Assembly (NCBI GenBank): GCA_963791995.1
Contig: CAWBUQ010000016.1
Coordinates: forward strand, 59,816-123,815
DNA length: 64,000 nucleotides
Direction: 5' to 3'
Source: Bog-473 sp963791995
Lineage (GTDB): Bacteria > Actinomycetota > Acidimicrobiia > Acidimicrobiales > RAAP-2
The notes beneath the pieces were generated by a model that was not told the origin of the DNA, searched no databases, and saw nothing but the letters and a program-made list of their open reading frames with translations. A program made the position numbers and the translations under genes. This document shows, piece after piece, positions 38,145-48,273 of this stretch (positions within the stretch are counted from its first letter, which is position 1; every line of letters begins with the position of its first letter).

Positions 38145-38618
38145 ATGAGCCTGAGGATCGGCAGCATCGGCTATGTAATCGCCTTTTCGTTGACCGGACT
38201 GCTCCTGTATGCCCTCCAACTGGTGCCCAACATCATCTGGCTCGCCATGCCGCCGGCCAACGACGTACTCAAACACAACAGTTCTCCCCATGCAGGCCTC
38301 AACCTCGTCGAACAGGTCTTCGGCATCGCGACGGTCGCCCTGCTCATCATCGTGATCACCAGGTCTGGGACCGAGGGCCGCAACAGCTCCTTGTTGCTGG
38401 TCTGCGCCGCCGTCTTCTTGGCGGCGTACTACGCAGCCTGGGTTCTCTACTACCAGGGGAACGTCTCGTCCTGGCTGCTCGTGATCGGCATTGCCGCCAT
38501 GCCGCCCCTCTACTTCTTGTTCGTGGCGGGCTGGATGAAGGATTACCTTGCGCTCGTCCCCTGCGTCATCTTCGGGACTGCCCACGTCGCGATCACGTGG
38601 TCGAACTACGTACGTTAG
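38145..38618 (+). CDS. membrane protein with about four helices
   Basis: A 157-residue protein from ATG 38145. Hydrophobic segments: GYVIAFSLTGLLLYALQLV, VFGIATVALLIIVIT, LLLVCAAVFLAAYYAAWVL and LLVIGIAAMPPLYFLFVAG, then LVPCVIFGTAHVAITW. It follows the CoA-binding gene by 30 bases. No family recognised. Confidence 0.65.
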   Translation: MSLRIGSIGYVIAFSLTGLLLYALQLVPNIIWLAMPPANDVLKHNSSPHAGLNLVEQVFGIATVALLIIVITRSGTEGRNSSLLLVCAAVFLAAYYAAWVLYYQGNVSSWLLVIGIAAMPPLYFLFVAGWMKDYLALVPCVIFGTAHVAITWSNYVR

Positions 38619-38809
38619 GGCTCCGCCCATCTCTCAGATGCACCCCGCGAGCACTCGAGCGTCGGGTCGACGCCGTTCCGCCGGGATGGTGCCGCGCTCT
38701 GCATGCGCCGATCGCCAAGAAGCGCCGGCTCCGAGACGCTGGACTGGGACATTTTGCGTAGACCCGCCACGTGGCCGCAGGGGTCGTGGTCCGCGGGCAT
38801 GATCGGTGT

Positions 38810-40996
38810 GTGGAGGAGAGCTGGGAGGGCCCCGAAGAATTCGACGAGCTTGACGTCTTCGAGTCCGCGGGAGGATCGGCAGAAGACGCCCGCCAGGCCG
38901 GAGACGACGCTGTCGCCGGGCTCGACAAGATCACGGCACAGATGCCGGGCGGCGAGCACCGCCCCGAGCAACAGGAGATGTGCCGCGCTGTCGCCGAAGC
39001 GGTGGCCACCCGCACCCACCTCGTCGTCCAGGCCGGGACGGGAACCGGCAAGTCCCTCGCCTACCTCGTTCCCCTGGCTCTCGCGGGCGCCAAGACGGTC
39101 GTCGCCACGGCCACCAAGGCGCTGCAGGACCAGCTTGCCGAGAAGGACCTGCCCCAGGTCGACTCGGGCCTCGGCCTGCCCGCGCCGCTGGACTTCGCCG
39201 TGCTCAAGGGCCGCAGCAACTACATCTGCCGCCAGCGGGTGGCCGAGGTGGGCTCGGGCGGGGTCCAGGCCGAGCTCGGCGACCAGGGTGGACGGGCCGA
39301 CGAAGCGGAGACGGCGGGCGGCATGGATGGGCCCGATGCCGGGTCGGGTTCGGGGTCGGGATCCGGATCGAGGACAGGCTCGGGATCCGGGTCCGGTTCG
39401 GCCGACGAGCCCGATGCGCCGCCCGAGGGCCTGGTCGAGGAAGTGCGGGCGCTGGTCGCCTGGTCCCAAAAGACCCGGAGCGGCGACCGGGCCGACCTGA
39501 GCTTCGAACCATCCGACCGGGCCTGGAACATGGTCAGCGTCGGCCCGCGGGAGTGCCCGGGCGCCTTCAACTGCCCCGAGGGCGGGCGCTGCTTCGCCGA
39601 GGGGGCCCGCGACCGTGCCTCGGCCGCCGACATCGTCGTCGTCAACACCCACCTCTACGGCGCGCACCTGGCCAGCGGTGGGGTCGTGCTGCCCGAGCAC
39701 GACGTCGTCGTCTTCGACGAGGCCCACGAGCTCGAAGAAGTCATGACGGCGAGCCTGGGCGTCGAGCTGACGCCCGGCCGGTTCCGCTCGCTCGTCACGG
39801 CGGCCCGCTCGCTGGTCGAACAACGCGACGCCGACCAGCTCGAGGCACTGGGCGCGTACGGCGAGCAGCTGGCGGCGCTGCTGGGCGACCGGGTCGGGAC
39901 CCGCGTCCTCAACGACGAGGGACGGGTGGCAGCCGAGGATCGCGAGCTGGCCGAGCTGCTGGTGCGCGCCGGCGAGCTGACCCGGCGGGTCATCGACGCG
40001 CTGCGCCGGACCGGTGCGCAGCGCTCCTTCCTGCCCGACGACGGTGCGGCCAAGGGCAGCGGTGGCGGCGGCGAGGCCGATCCAGATCGATCGAGCCGCA
40101 AGACCCGCACCCTGCAGGCGGCCGCACACCTGGCCGAGGACCTGCACCGCCTCGTCTCGCGCACCGACGGCGAGGTCGCCTGGGTCGACGGCACGCGGCG
40201 CAACGTGCGGCTGCGGCTCTCCCCCATCGACGTTGGACCCGTGCTGGCGGGGATGCTCTGGGGCGAAGTCACCTCGGTGCTGACCAGCGCGACCATCCCG
40301 CCGCGCATCGTCGAGCGGGTCGGTCTGGAGAACTTCGCCACCGAGGAGCTCAACGTCGGCAGCCCGTTCGACTACCGCTCGCATGCGCTGCTCTACGTGG
40401 CCCGCCATCTTCCCGATCGGCGGGCGCCCGGCGCCGAAGAGGCGCTGCACGAGGAGCTGGCGCTGTTACTCGAGGCGGCGGGCGGGCGCACGCTTGCCTT
40501 GTTCACCAGCCGGCGCGCCACCGAGGCCGCCGCCGAGGCGCTCGCACCCGAGCTCCCCTACACGCTGCTCCAGCAGGGCGACCTGCCCAAGGGACGACTG
40601 CTCGAGCAGTTCGCGCAGGACGAGACCTCGTGCCTCTTCGCCACCCTCGGTTTCTGGCAGGGCGTCGACATCCCCGGGCGCGCGCTGTCCCTCGTCACCA
40701 TCGACCGGCTTCCCTTCCCGCGGCCCGACGACCCGCTGCTCCAGGCGCGGCGGGACCGGGTGGGCGGTCGCGCCTTCTCGCTCGTCGATCTCCCCCGGGC
40801 CGCAACGCTGCTGGCGCAGGGTTCGGGGCGCCTCATCCGCACGGCCGAGGACCGTGGTGTCGTCGCCGTGCTCGACCCCCGGCTGGCCACCGCCTCCTAC
40901 CGCGGGGTGCTGCTGGCCACGCTCCCCCCGATGCGGCGCTCGGTCGACCGCTCAGAGGTCGAGTCGTTCCTGCGGCGGGCCCTCGAGGATCAATAG
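38810..40996 (+). CDS. DinG-like ATP-dependent DNA helicase (XPD family)
   Basis: A superfamily 2 helicase of about 728 residues. Walker A AGTGTGKSLAYLVP, motif Ia ATATKALQDQL, DEAH box VVFDEAHELEE and motif VI QGSGRLIRTAEDRG are present. The four [4Fe-4S] cysteines are visible: NYICRQR then ECPGAF, NCPEGGRC. A Gly/Ser-repeat insert (about 39342-39400) lies between the first and second cysteine. I prefer GTG 38810 (EESWEGPEEF); GTG 38771 is open too. It would unwind DNA 5' to 3' in repair. Uninterrupted, and converges with era, overlapping by seven bases. Confidence 0.88.
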   Translation: MEESWEGPEEFDELDVFESAGGSAEDARQAGDDAVAGLDKITAQMPGGEHRPEQQEMCRAVAEAVATRTHLVVQAGTGTGKSLAYLVPLALAGAKTVVATATKALQDQLAEKDLPQVDSGLGLPAPLDFAVLKGRSNYICRQRVAEVGSGGVQAELGDQGGRADEAETAGGMDGPDAGSGSGSGSGSRTGSGSGSGSADEPDAPPEGLVEEVRALVAWSQKTRSGDRADLSFEPSDRAWNMVSVGPRECPGAFNCPEGGRCFAEGARDRASAADIVVVNTHLYGAHLASGGVVLPEHDVVVFDEAHELEEVMTASLGVELTPGRFRSLVTAARSLVEQRDADQLEALGAYGEQLAALLGDRVGTRVLNDEGRVAAEDRELAELLVRAGELTRRVIDALRRTGAQRSFLPDDGAAKGSGGGGEADPDRSSRKTRTLQAAAHLAEDLHRLVSRTDGEVAWVDGTRRNVRLRLSPIDVGPVLAGMLWGEVTSVLTSATIPPRIVERVGLENFATEELNVGSPFDYRSHALLYVARHLPDRRAPGAEEALHEELALLLEAAGGRTLALFTSRRATEAAAEALAPELPYTLLQQGDLPKGRLLEQFAQDETSCLFATLGFWQGVDIPGRALSLVTIDRLPFPRPDDPLLQARRDRVGGRAFSLVDLPRAATLLAQGSGRLIRTAEDRGVVAVLDPRLATASYRGVLLATLPPMRRSVDRSEVESFLRRALEDQ

Positions 40997-41955
40997 CCGA
41001 GACGGTCGAGCATCTCGGCGCTGTTCTGCCAGCGCTTCTCCACCTTCACGTGCAGGTCGAGGTACGCCCCCTCGGGCAGCGCCTCGCGCACGGCGATGCC
41101 CACGGCCTTGAGGACCTCGCCGCTCTTGCCGATGACGATGGCCTTCTGCGAATCGCGCTCGACGATCACCTCGACCCGGATGTACGGGCCTTCCCATTCG
41201 GTGACCCGGCAGGTGATGGCGTGGGGCAATTCGTCCCGGGTCTTGGCCAGCAGCTGCTCACGGACCAGCTCGGCGACCCAGAGCGCCTCTGGTGTGTCGG
41301 TCACCACGTCGGGCGGGAAGAACGGCGGCCCCTCGGGGAGGGAGCCGATCAGGAACGAGACGAGCTCGGCAACGCCGTCGCCGGTGCGGGCCGACACCGG
41401 GAAGTACTCCACGTCTGGGAGTTCCCCGAGCGCCTCGACCGCCTTGACCGCCTCGGCCAGTCGCTCCAGCAACTGGCTCGAGCCGGAACGGTCCACCTTG
41501 TTCACGACCACGATCAGCCGGGGCGGCCGGTCGGTGTCGGGATCGTCGGGATCGTCGGGATCGTCGGGTTCGTCGGGGACGCTGGCGCCGCCGGCGCCGC
41601 TCCGGGTCTCTCGCTGCACCTGCTGGGCCGCTCGGGCCAGCACGGTCCGGTCGCCCGGTCCGATGGCCGCCGTGGCGTCGACCAGCGCCATGATCACGTC
41701 GACGTCGTGCAGGGCGTCGGTGGCGGTCTCGTTGAGCCTGGTGCCGAGCGTGCTGCGCGGCTTGTGGATGCCCGGCGTGTCGACGAAGACGACCTGAGCG
41801 TCGGCGTCGGCGTCGTGAAGGACGCCGAGGATCCGGTGCCGGGTCGTGTTGGGCCGCGAGGAGGTGATCGCAACCTTGGTGCCGACCATGGCGTTGACGA
41901 GGGTCGACTTGCCGACGTTGGGGCGGCCCACCACCGCTACGAAACCGGAGCGCAC
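40990..41955 (-). CDS. era: GTPase Era with an acidic insertion
   Basis: A ribosome-maturation GTPase of 321 residues. G1 GRPNVGKS, G2 TTRHRILG, G3 DTPGIHKP and G4 NKVD are present, and the KH domain carries GKSGEVLKAVG and YLDLHVKVEKRW. It binds 16S rRNA near its 3' end. Between G3 and G4 is an extra stretch of about 20 residues with DEPDDPDDPDDPD, made by a 9-base DNA repeat. The usual length is about 300. GTG 41955 is the start, next to the CNNM gene. Confidence 0.94.
   Translation of the reverse strand: MRSGFVAVVGRPNVGKSTLVNAMVGTKVAITSSRPNTTRHRILGVLHDADADAQVVFVDTPGIHKPRSTLGTRLNETATDALHDVDVIMALVDATAAIGPGDRTVLARAAQQVQRETRSGAGGASVPDEPDDPDDPDDPDTDRPPRLIVVVNKVDRSGSSQLLERLAEAVKAVEALGELPDVEYFPVSARTGDGVAELVSFLIGSLPEGPPFFPPDVVTDTPEALWVAELVREQLLAKTRDELPHAITCRVTEWEGPYIRVEVIVERDSQKAIVIGKSGEVLKAVGIAVREALPEGAYLDLHVKVEKRWQNSAEMLDRLGY
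41541..41576. repeat. 9-base tandem repeat inside era
   Basis: GATCGTCGG occurs three times exactly (41541-41567) and once with one change (41568-41576). On the coding strand it adds the DDP units of Era's acidic insertion. Confidence 0.85.
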
Positions 41956-41960
41956 CTCGC

Positions 41961-43346
41961 TCAGCCCCCGCTTCGGGAGGCGTCGCCCGTGCGGCCGGCG
42001 CGGGCGTCGCGCCCGTTGTCGCCGGCCTCGTGCTCGTCAGCGTCGTGGCCCGAGCCTGTCCGCTCAATCCGGACCCGGCCGATGCGCCGGCCGCGCACGT
42101 CGACGGCGGTCAGGCGGAACCCGTCGACCTCGACCGAGTCGCCGTTGTCGGGGACACGCCCGACGGCGTCGAGCATGAGGCCCCCGACGGTGTCCCAGGT
42201 ACCGTGGGGCAGCTCGGCGCCGAGCAGCTCGTCGGCGTCGTCCACCGAGTAGAGCGCACTCACCTCGATCGATCCGTCCTCGTGGCGCTCCACGGTCGGC
42301 GTTTCGACGTCGAATTCGTCGACGATGTCGCCGACCAGCTCCTCGAGCAGGTCCTCGAGGGTGATCAGCCCGGCCGTGCCGCCGTACTCGTCCACGACGA
42401 CCGCCATGTGGAACTTCTCCTCCTGCATCTCGCGCAAGAGGTCCGAGACCTCCTTGGACTCGGGGATGAACTTGGCCGGCCGCATGCTGTGGCGCACCGA
42501 CTGGCCGGCCTTCCCGACGCGCTCGGCCCGCACCAGGTCCTTGGCGTAGGCGATGCCGATGATGTCGTCGATCCCGTTCTCCTCCACCGGGATGCGGCTG
42601 TAGCCCGCGCCGAGCGCCGCCTCCAGCGCGTCGCGCACAGTGGCGTCGTGCTCGACCGTCACCATGTCGGGCCGCGGCGTCATGACCTCGCGCGCCACGG
42701 TGTCGCCGAAGTCGATGATGGAGTGGATGAAGGTGCGCTCGTCCTTCTCGATCACGTTCTCCTCGTGGGCGACGTCGGCCATGGCTTTGAGCTCGGAGTC
42801 GGTGATGTAGGAGTGGTGCATGTTCTCCTGATCGTCGCCGCCCACCCCGATGATCAGGTTGGCCAGGCCGATGAGGACAGCCGAGAGCCAGCGGATCGGC
42901 GGGAAGCGGATCAGCGTGCTGACGATCGGCGCGCTCAGCAGCGCGGCGCGCTCGGAGTGTTGCACCGCCCAGTTCTTCGGGACCGCCTCGAAGAACACGA
43001 AGATCACCACGACTTCGAACACGATGCCGAGCACGACGCCGAGCCCGCCGAAGAGATGTTCGGCCACGATGCCCACGAGCGTGGCCGACACCAGCTGGCA
43101 GATCAGGACCAGCAGCAAAATGGGGTTGAGGAACCGGGCCGGGCTGTCGACCAGCCGGGCCAGCTGGCGGGCGCCGCGCTTCTTCTCGTCGACCAGTGAC
43201 TTGGCCTTGATCCGGGTCATCCGCACCAGGCTCGTCTCGGCCATGGCCAAGACACCCGAGCCGGCCAGCAGCACGGCGATCACGATGATGAGGATGACGT
43301 CCTCGGCGTGGAAGCCGGACGCAGCCAGTAAGGCGGAGTCGCTCAC
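41961..43346 (-). CDS. CNNM/CorC-type membrane transporter (HlyC/CorC family)
   Basis: A 461-residue protein: an N-terminal DUF21 membrane domain (ILIIVIAVLLAGSGVLAMAETSL, then three more helices), two CBS domains (MTPRPDMVTVEHD and EKFHMAVVVDEYGG) and a CorC/HlyC domain (SVEVDGFRLTAVDVRGRRIGRVRI). Family members move Mg2+ or Co2+ or protect against it. GTG 43346 overlaps the ybeY stop. Confidence 0.9.
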   Translation of the reverse strand: MSDSALLAASGFHAEDVILIIVIAVLLAGSGVLAMAETSLVRMTRIKAKSLVDEKKRGARQLARLVDSPARFLNPILLLVLICQLVSATLVGIVAEHLFGGLGVVLGIVFEVVVIFVFFEAVPKNWAVQHSERAALLSAPIVSTLIRFPPIRWLSAVLIGLANLIIGVGGDDQENMHHSYITDSELKAMADVAHEENVIEKDERTFIHSIIDFGDTVAREVMTPRPDMVTVEHDATVRDALEAALGAGYSRIPVEENGIDDIIGIAYAKDLVRAERVGKAGQSVRHSMRPAKFIPESKEVSDLLREMQEEKFHMAVVVDEYGGTAGLITLEDLLEELVGDIVDEFDVETPTVERHEDGSIEVSALYSVDDADELLGAELPHGTWDTVGGLMLDAVGRVPDNGDSVEVDGFRLTAVDVRGRRIGRVRIERTGSGHDADEHEAGDNGRDARAGRTGDASRSGG

Positions 43347-43852
43347 GTCTCCTGGCCCACCCGGTAGAAGCGCCGCAGCAGCTGCTGCTCCAACACCTCC
43401 ATCCGTTCGGCCTCGGCGTCGTTCTGGTGGTCCATCCCGAGCAGGTGGAGGAGACCGTGCACGACCAGAAGCGCCACCTCGTCGTCCAGGCTCACCTCGT
43501 GCTCCACTGCGTTGCGGGCGGCGACCGTCGGGCAGATGACGACGTCGCCCAGCAGCGAGAGGGTGCCCTCCTCGGGCGAGGTCCCCGGGCCGCTCCCGCC
43601 GAGGTCGGGCGAGCGCCCCGAGGGTCCGGGCTCGTCCTCTATGGGAAAGGACAGCACGTCGGTGGGACCGCTCTTGCCGAGGAACTGCTCGTTGAGGGCG
43701 GCGATCGCCGCCTCGTCGACGAAGAGCAACGAGACCTCGGTCTCGCCCTTGATCCCGCGCGCCGTCAGCACCTGGCGCGCCAGTTCGGCCCAGCGGGCCA
43801 CGTCCATCGGATGAGCCTGCTGCTCATCGGCCGCGAAGACGTCGATGGTCAC
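43343..43852 (-). CDS. ybeY: endoribonuclease YbeY
   Basis: A 169-residue metal-dependent RNase for 16S rRNA 3'-end maturation and ribosome quality control. The catalytic HGLLHLLGMDHQNDAE (three His) is intact, as is DEAAIAALNEQFLGKSGPTDVLSFP. GTG 43852 overlaps the phoH stop. Confidence 0.93.
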   Translation of the reverse strand: MTIDVFAADEQQAHPMDVARWAELARQVLTARGIKGETEVSLLFVDEAAIAALNEQFLGKSGPTDVLSFPIEDEPGPSGRSPDLGGSGPGTSPEEGTLSLLGDVVICPTVAARNAVEHEVSLDDEVALLVVHGLLHLLGMDHQNDAEAERMEVLEQQLLRRFYRVGQET

Positions 43853-44815
43853 TGTGTGTGACCCGTCCGCCCTTCTGCCACCTCGTAGGCGTCGACGATG
43901 TCGGCCACGATCTTGTGGCGGACCACGTCGCGGCGGCTGAGATGGACGAACGAGATGTCGTCGATGCCGCCCAGGACCGGTTCGAGCCCGACGAGGCCCG
44001 AGCGCCCTCCCGGCACGTCGATCTGCGTGACGTCGCCGGTGACGACGCACTTGGAACCGAACCCGATGCGCGTCAGGAACATCTTCATCTGCTCGGGCGT
44101 GGTGTTCTGCGCCTCGTCGAGGATGATGAACGAGCTGTTGAGCGTGCGGCCCCGCATGAAGGCGAGCGGCGCCACCTCGATGGTCCCGCGGTCCAGCAGG
44201 CGCTGCGCGCCTTCGGGCTCGAGGAGGTCGTAGAGCGCGTCGTAGAGCGGGCGCAGGTACGGGTCCACCTTGGCCATCAGGTCGCCGGGCAGGAAGCCGA
44301 GACGTTCGCCGGCCTCGACGGCGGGCCGGGTCGAGGATGATCCGCGAGACCTGGCGCGACTGCAAGGAGTGCACGGCCTGGGCGACGGCCAGGTAGGACT
44401 TGCCCGTCCCCGCCGGTCCGATCCCGAAAGTGATGATGCTCTGGGAGATGGCGTCGACGTAGCGCTTCTGCCCGGCCGTGTTGGGTCGTACCGTCTTGCC
44501 GCCCGCACCCCGGACCACCTCGGAGCGCAACACCTCGCTCGGGCGGATGTCCTCGCGCACCATGTCGATCGTGCGCGCCATGATCGAGGAGTCCAGGGTC
44601 TTGCCGGCCTGCACCATGAGAATGAGCTCGTCGAAGAGGCGCGCCACCATTTCGGCGGCCGGGCCCTCCACCGAAATGCGGTTGCCCTGGACGACGATCT
44701 GCTCGTCGGGGAAGGCCTCCTCGATCTGACGCAGATGCTCGTCGCGGGTCCCAAGGAGCCCCGCCATCAGGTGGTTGCCCGGGACGAAGCACTCGGCGCG
44801 CAGGGTCGTACTCAT
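43849..44815 (-). CDS. PhoH family protein (frameshift near 44330)
   Basis: About 321 residues. The P-loop GPAGTGKSYLAVAQAV is followed by TRPAVEAGERLGFLPGDL and ILDEAQNTTPEQMKMFLTRIG (Walker B), then VVTGDVTQIDVPGG. It is an NTPase linked to RNA metabolism and to YbeY. An extra base after IIL (near 44330) splits the frame. The start ATG 44815 overlaps the HIT stop. Confidence 0.92.
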
Positions 44816-45168
44816 GTGGCTGCGAAATGTCCTTTGAGCGGTTCGCCGCCCAGCACGTGGAGGTGGAGGTGCGGCACCGAGTTCATGGCATCGGGACCGA
44901 CGTTGAAGACGAGGCGGTAGCCCCGCTCGGGCGTCGCCAAGCCGACGGCGTCAGCGACGGCCCGGGCGCTGAGCAGTATGTCGGCGAGCACCGGCCCGTC
45001 CTCGGCCGTCACCGTCGACGCGTCGACGATGTGCCGGCGCGGCACCACGAGGACGTGGAGGGGCGCTGCGGGGTTGATGTCCTTGAAGGCGACGGTGGTG
45101 TCGGTCTCGTACACCGTCTCGGACGGCACCTCGCCTGCCACGATCTTGCAGAACAGGCAGTCGGTCAT
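44812..45168 (-). CDS. HIT family nucleotide-binding protein (HinT-like)
   Basis: A 118-residue protein from ATG 45168 (an upstream ATG at 45192 is possible). It has CLFCKIVAGEVPSETVYETD and the histidine triad HLHLHVLGGEPL at the C-terminus. Hint proteins hydrolyse AMP-linked compounds such as aminoacyl-AMP. Its chain position beside phoH is conserved. Confidence 0.92.
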   Translation of the reverse strand: MTDCLFCKIVAGEVPSETVYETDTTVAFKDINPAAPLHVLVVPRRHIVDASTVTAEDGPVLADILLSARAVADAVGLATPERGYRLVFNVGPDAMNSVPHLHLHVLGGEPLKGHFAAT

Positions 45169-45265
45169 GCCGTCATGCTCTGTGGTCGCCACCCTGGTGT
45201 TGCTGCCTGATCACTGCCTCGCAACTTACCGGCCGAGGGCCGGCGGGTGTGACCACGGGCCCGCC

Positions 45266-46036
45266 TCATTGACCGGGGCTCTCGGCCTGGGCCACGGTGC
45301 CCGTCCGCAGCGAGACCATGAGCGCCCCCGCCGTCACCGCCGCCGTCTCGGCCCGCAGGACGCTCAGGCCGAAGCCGACGGTCGGCAACCCTGCTGTCAG
45401 CTCGGTCGTGCTCCAGCCCCCCTCGGGCCCGACCGCCACGACGTGCTGGGACGCCGTCGGGTGGTCCCCGCTCAGCTGCGCCAGCACCACCTCGCCCGGT
45501 GCGCCCAGGCCCGCGAGCTCGTCGAAGCCGACGGTGTCGCCCACCTCGGGCAGCCACACACGTCGGCATTGCGCCGCCGCCTCGCGCGCCACCCGGCGCA
45601 GCCGCTCGACGGTCGCCGCGCCCCGCGCCCCGCTCCAACGGACCACGCTGCGCTCGGTGCGCAACGGCACGATCCGGTCGACGCCCAGTTCGGTCAGCTT
45701 CTGGATCACCCATTCGGGCCGCTCGCCCTTGACCGGCGCGAAGGCCACGGTCAGTGGCGGTTCGGCGCGCGCCTCGGATTGGACGCTGCCGTCACCGCCG
45801 GGCCCCGCGCCGTCTCGCAACGGCTCGAGTGCTGTTCGCGGCGCCGGCAGCCGGTGCCGGCGCCGGTGCCGCCGCCGCCAGAGCGTGCGGGCCCAGCGGC
45901 CACGGCCGTCGGACACCACGACCTCCTCGCCGTCGCGCAGTCGCAGGACACGGGCCAGGTGGTGCGCGTCCTCCTCGCTGACGTCGGGGTGAGCGGGGTC
46001 GTCGACGAAGACCTGCGCCGCCGCGGCGGCGCGCAC
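45266..46036 (-). CDS. rsmE: 16S rRNA (uracil1498-N3)-methyltransferase RsmE
   Basis: A SPOUT methyltransferase of about 256 residues. After a PUA-like N-terminus (DAHHLARVLRLRDGEEVVVSDGRG), KGERPEWVIQKLTELGVDRI leads to the knot motifs VVAVGPEGGWSTTE and LSVLRAETAAVTA, which hold SAM. The start is GTG 46036; about 20 Arg-rich residues around residue 50 come from a GC-rich insertion. 25 bases downstream of dnaJ. Confidence 0.9.
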   Translation of the reverse strand: MRAAAAAQVFVDDPAHPDVSEEDAHHLARVLRLRDGEEVVVSDGRGRWARTLWRRRHRRRHRLPAPRTALEPLRDGAGPGGDGSVQSEARAEPPLTVAFAPVKGERPEWVIQKLTELGVDRIVPLRTERSVVRWSGARGAATVERLRRVAREAAAQCRRVWLPEVGDTVGFDELAGLGAPGEVVLAQLSGDHPTASQHVVAVGPEGGWSTTELTAGLPTVGFGLSVLRAETAAVTAGALMVSLRTGTVAQAESPGQ

Positions 46037-46061
46037 GGTGATGGCGGCGTAGGAGGCGGGA

Positions 46062-47205
46062 CTAGCCAAACGCGGAGCGCAGGCGGGAGAACACGCCCTC
46101 ACCACCCCCGCTGCCCGGGGGCGAGACCGCCTCGCCGCGCGAGGTGGCGAACTGGCGGAGCAGCTCGTCCTGCTCGGGGGTGAGGTTGGTCGGCGTCGCC
46201 ACCAGCACGTGCACGAAGAGGTCACCGCGCCCGCGACCGCGCAGGTGCGGGACGCCGAGGCCGCGGATGCGCTCGACGTGGCCGTGCTGGGTGCCGGGAC
46301 TCACGGTCACCTTCTGGTTGCCGTCGAGCGTCTCGACCTCGGTCTCGGTGCCGAGGACAGCTTGGGCCACCCCGACCGTCAACGTCGTGTGCAGGTTGTC
46401 GCCCTGGCGTTCGAAGCGCTCGTCGGGTGCCACCGCGAGATGCACGAAGAGCGAGCCGCTCGGGCCGCCCCGCTGGCCGGCCGCGCCGCGCTCGGCCAGC
46501 CGCAGCGTCGAACCCTCCTCCACGCCGGCGGGCACTTCGACGGTGAAGGTGCTCTCCTCCATGCGGCGCCCTTCGCCCCGGCAGTCGGGGCACGGCGTCG
46601 GGATCATTTCGCCCGTGCCGCTGCAGCGCGCGCACGCCACGCTGGTGACCACCTGGCCCAGCAACGATTGGCGCACCCGGCGCAGCTCGCCGGTGCCCTG
46701 GCAGTCCACACAGGTCACGGGCTCGGTGCCCGGCGCGGTGCCCTGGCCCGCGCACGACGACGCAGGTGACGGGCAGGCGGACCGAGATCTCCTTGCGGCT
46801 GCCGAAGACCGCCTCGGCGAAGGCCAGCTGGATCCGGACCTCGGCGTCGGCCCCGGCCTGTGGGCCTCGGCGCCGTCCGCCGCCTCCTGCCATCTGGCCG
46901 AAGAACGCCTCGAAGATGTCACCCAAGCCGCCTTCGAAGCCGAAGCCACCAGCGCCGGCTTGTTGGCCGAAGACACCCTCTGGCCCGTAGCGGTCGTAGC
47001 GGGCCCGCCGCTCGGGGTCGCGCAGGACCTCGTAGGCGACCGTCACTTCCTTGAAGCGAGCCTCCGCTTCGGCGTCACCCTGATTGGTGTCGGGGTGGAG
47101 CTCGCGGGCGCGGGCGCGGTACGCGCGCTTGATCTCGTCGTCGCTGGCGTCGGGACGCACCCCGAGCAACCCGTAGAGGTCACCCAGCCCGTCAGTGACC
47201 GCCAT
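46062..47205 (-). CDS. dnaJ: chaperone DnaJ (frameshift near 46760)
   Basis: About 380 residues: the J-domain (DLYGLLGVRPDASDDEIKRAYR with the HPDT motif), a Gly/Phe-rich region (GQQAGAGGFGFEGGLGDIFEAF) and four CxxCxGxG zinc motifs starting CVDCQGTGELRR and CPDCRGEGRRME. The first zinc motif, VTCVVCAGQGTAPG, is split by a frameshift. It delivers unfolded proteins to DnaK. ATG 47205 lies within the end of hrcA, in the CIRCE-controlled chain. Confidence 0.93.
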
Positions 47206-48266
47206 CGTGCCCCCCGACCATCCGTTCGCCCAGGCGCACGCCGACAACGTGGGCGGCGGCCATGGCGCGTCGGTAGTCCATGCGGGTCGGCCCGAGCAGG
47301 CCGACGGCGCCGAAGCTCTGCCCGTCGACGGTGACGGGTGCGACCACGACCGCACACGACGACAGCGGCTCGAACCCGTGCTCGGTGCCGATCGCCACCG
47401 AGAGCCCGCGGTCGAGCACGTCGCGCAAGAGCGTGACGACCACCAGTTGTTGTTCGAGGATGGCGAGCACCGAGCGCACGGTCTCGACGGCGTCGAAGGA
47501 CTCGGCCAGCCGGGCCGGCCCACCGACGAAGACCTGGTCGGCGTCGAGCGAACCCTCCAGGTCGTCGAACGCGGCGCGCGCCGAGGCGACCAGCGCGTCG
47601 ACCTGGGGGGAACCGCTCGAGGGGATGCGCCAGCGCTCTGCCAGCGTGCGCCCGACCAGGTGCGAGGTGAGGACCGGGCCGACCTGGGCCAGCACGTCGT
47701 CGGGGACCTCGGCCTGAGAGCTCAATGGTGCGCTTCTCCACCGCGCCGTCGGAGAGGACGACCACGAGCAGCGCGTGCAGGGGCGAGAGCCCGACCAGCT
47801 GGACCGAACGGATGGTGGCCGTGTCGTGGGAGGGGCCGACCACGACCGAGGCGTAGGACGTGAGCTCGGAGAGCAGCCCGCTCGCACGCTCGAGCACCGT
47901 CTCCATTTCGCCGTGCACCTGCTCGAAGAACTGGGTCACCTGGCGGCGCTGCCCGGGCCCGAGGACGCCGGGCGTGGACAGGTGGTCCACGAAGAAGCGG
48001 TAGCCCTTGTCGGTCGGGATGCGCCCGGCGCTCGTGTGGGGTTGCACGAGATAGCCCTCGCGCTCGAGCGCCACCATTTCGGAGCGGACGGTGGCCGAGG
48101 ACACCTCGACGCCCGGCGCATTGGCCACATGCGAGGAACCGACCGGCTCGGCCGTGCCGATGTACTCGGTGACGACCGCCTCCAAAATGGCGGCCCGGCG
48201 GGGGTTGAGGGCGCGGTCGTCCCCCGTGACGTCGGCGGCCTGGGGTGCGTCAGCGTTCGGAGTCAT
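47192..48266 (-). CDS. hrcA: heat-inducible transcription repressor HrcA (frameshift near 47722)
   Basis: About 357 residues. The N-terminal winged helix (RAAILEAVVTEYIGTAEPVG, ATVRSEMVALEREGYL, PHTSAGRIPTDKGYRFFVD) is clear. After the frame change the C-terminal part includes GPARLAESFDAVETVRSVL and LLGPTRMDYRRAMAAAHVV. It binds CIRCE and represses heat-shock genes, and its own ATG 48266 lies just inside the CIRCE-bearing upstream region. Confidence 0.94.
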
Positions 48267-48273
48267 GAGGTGC

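Noticed and set aside
38980..42252. Open frame of over 1000 codons across dinG and era
   Set aside because: Arg-rich out-of-frame translation of two well-supported genes on opposite strands.
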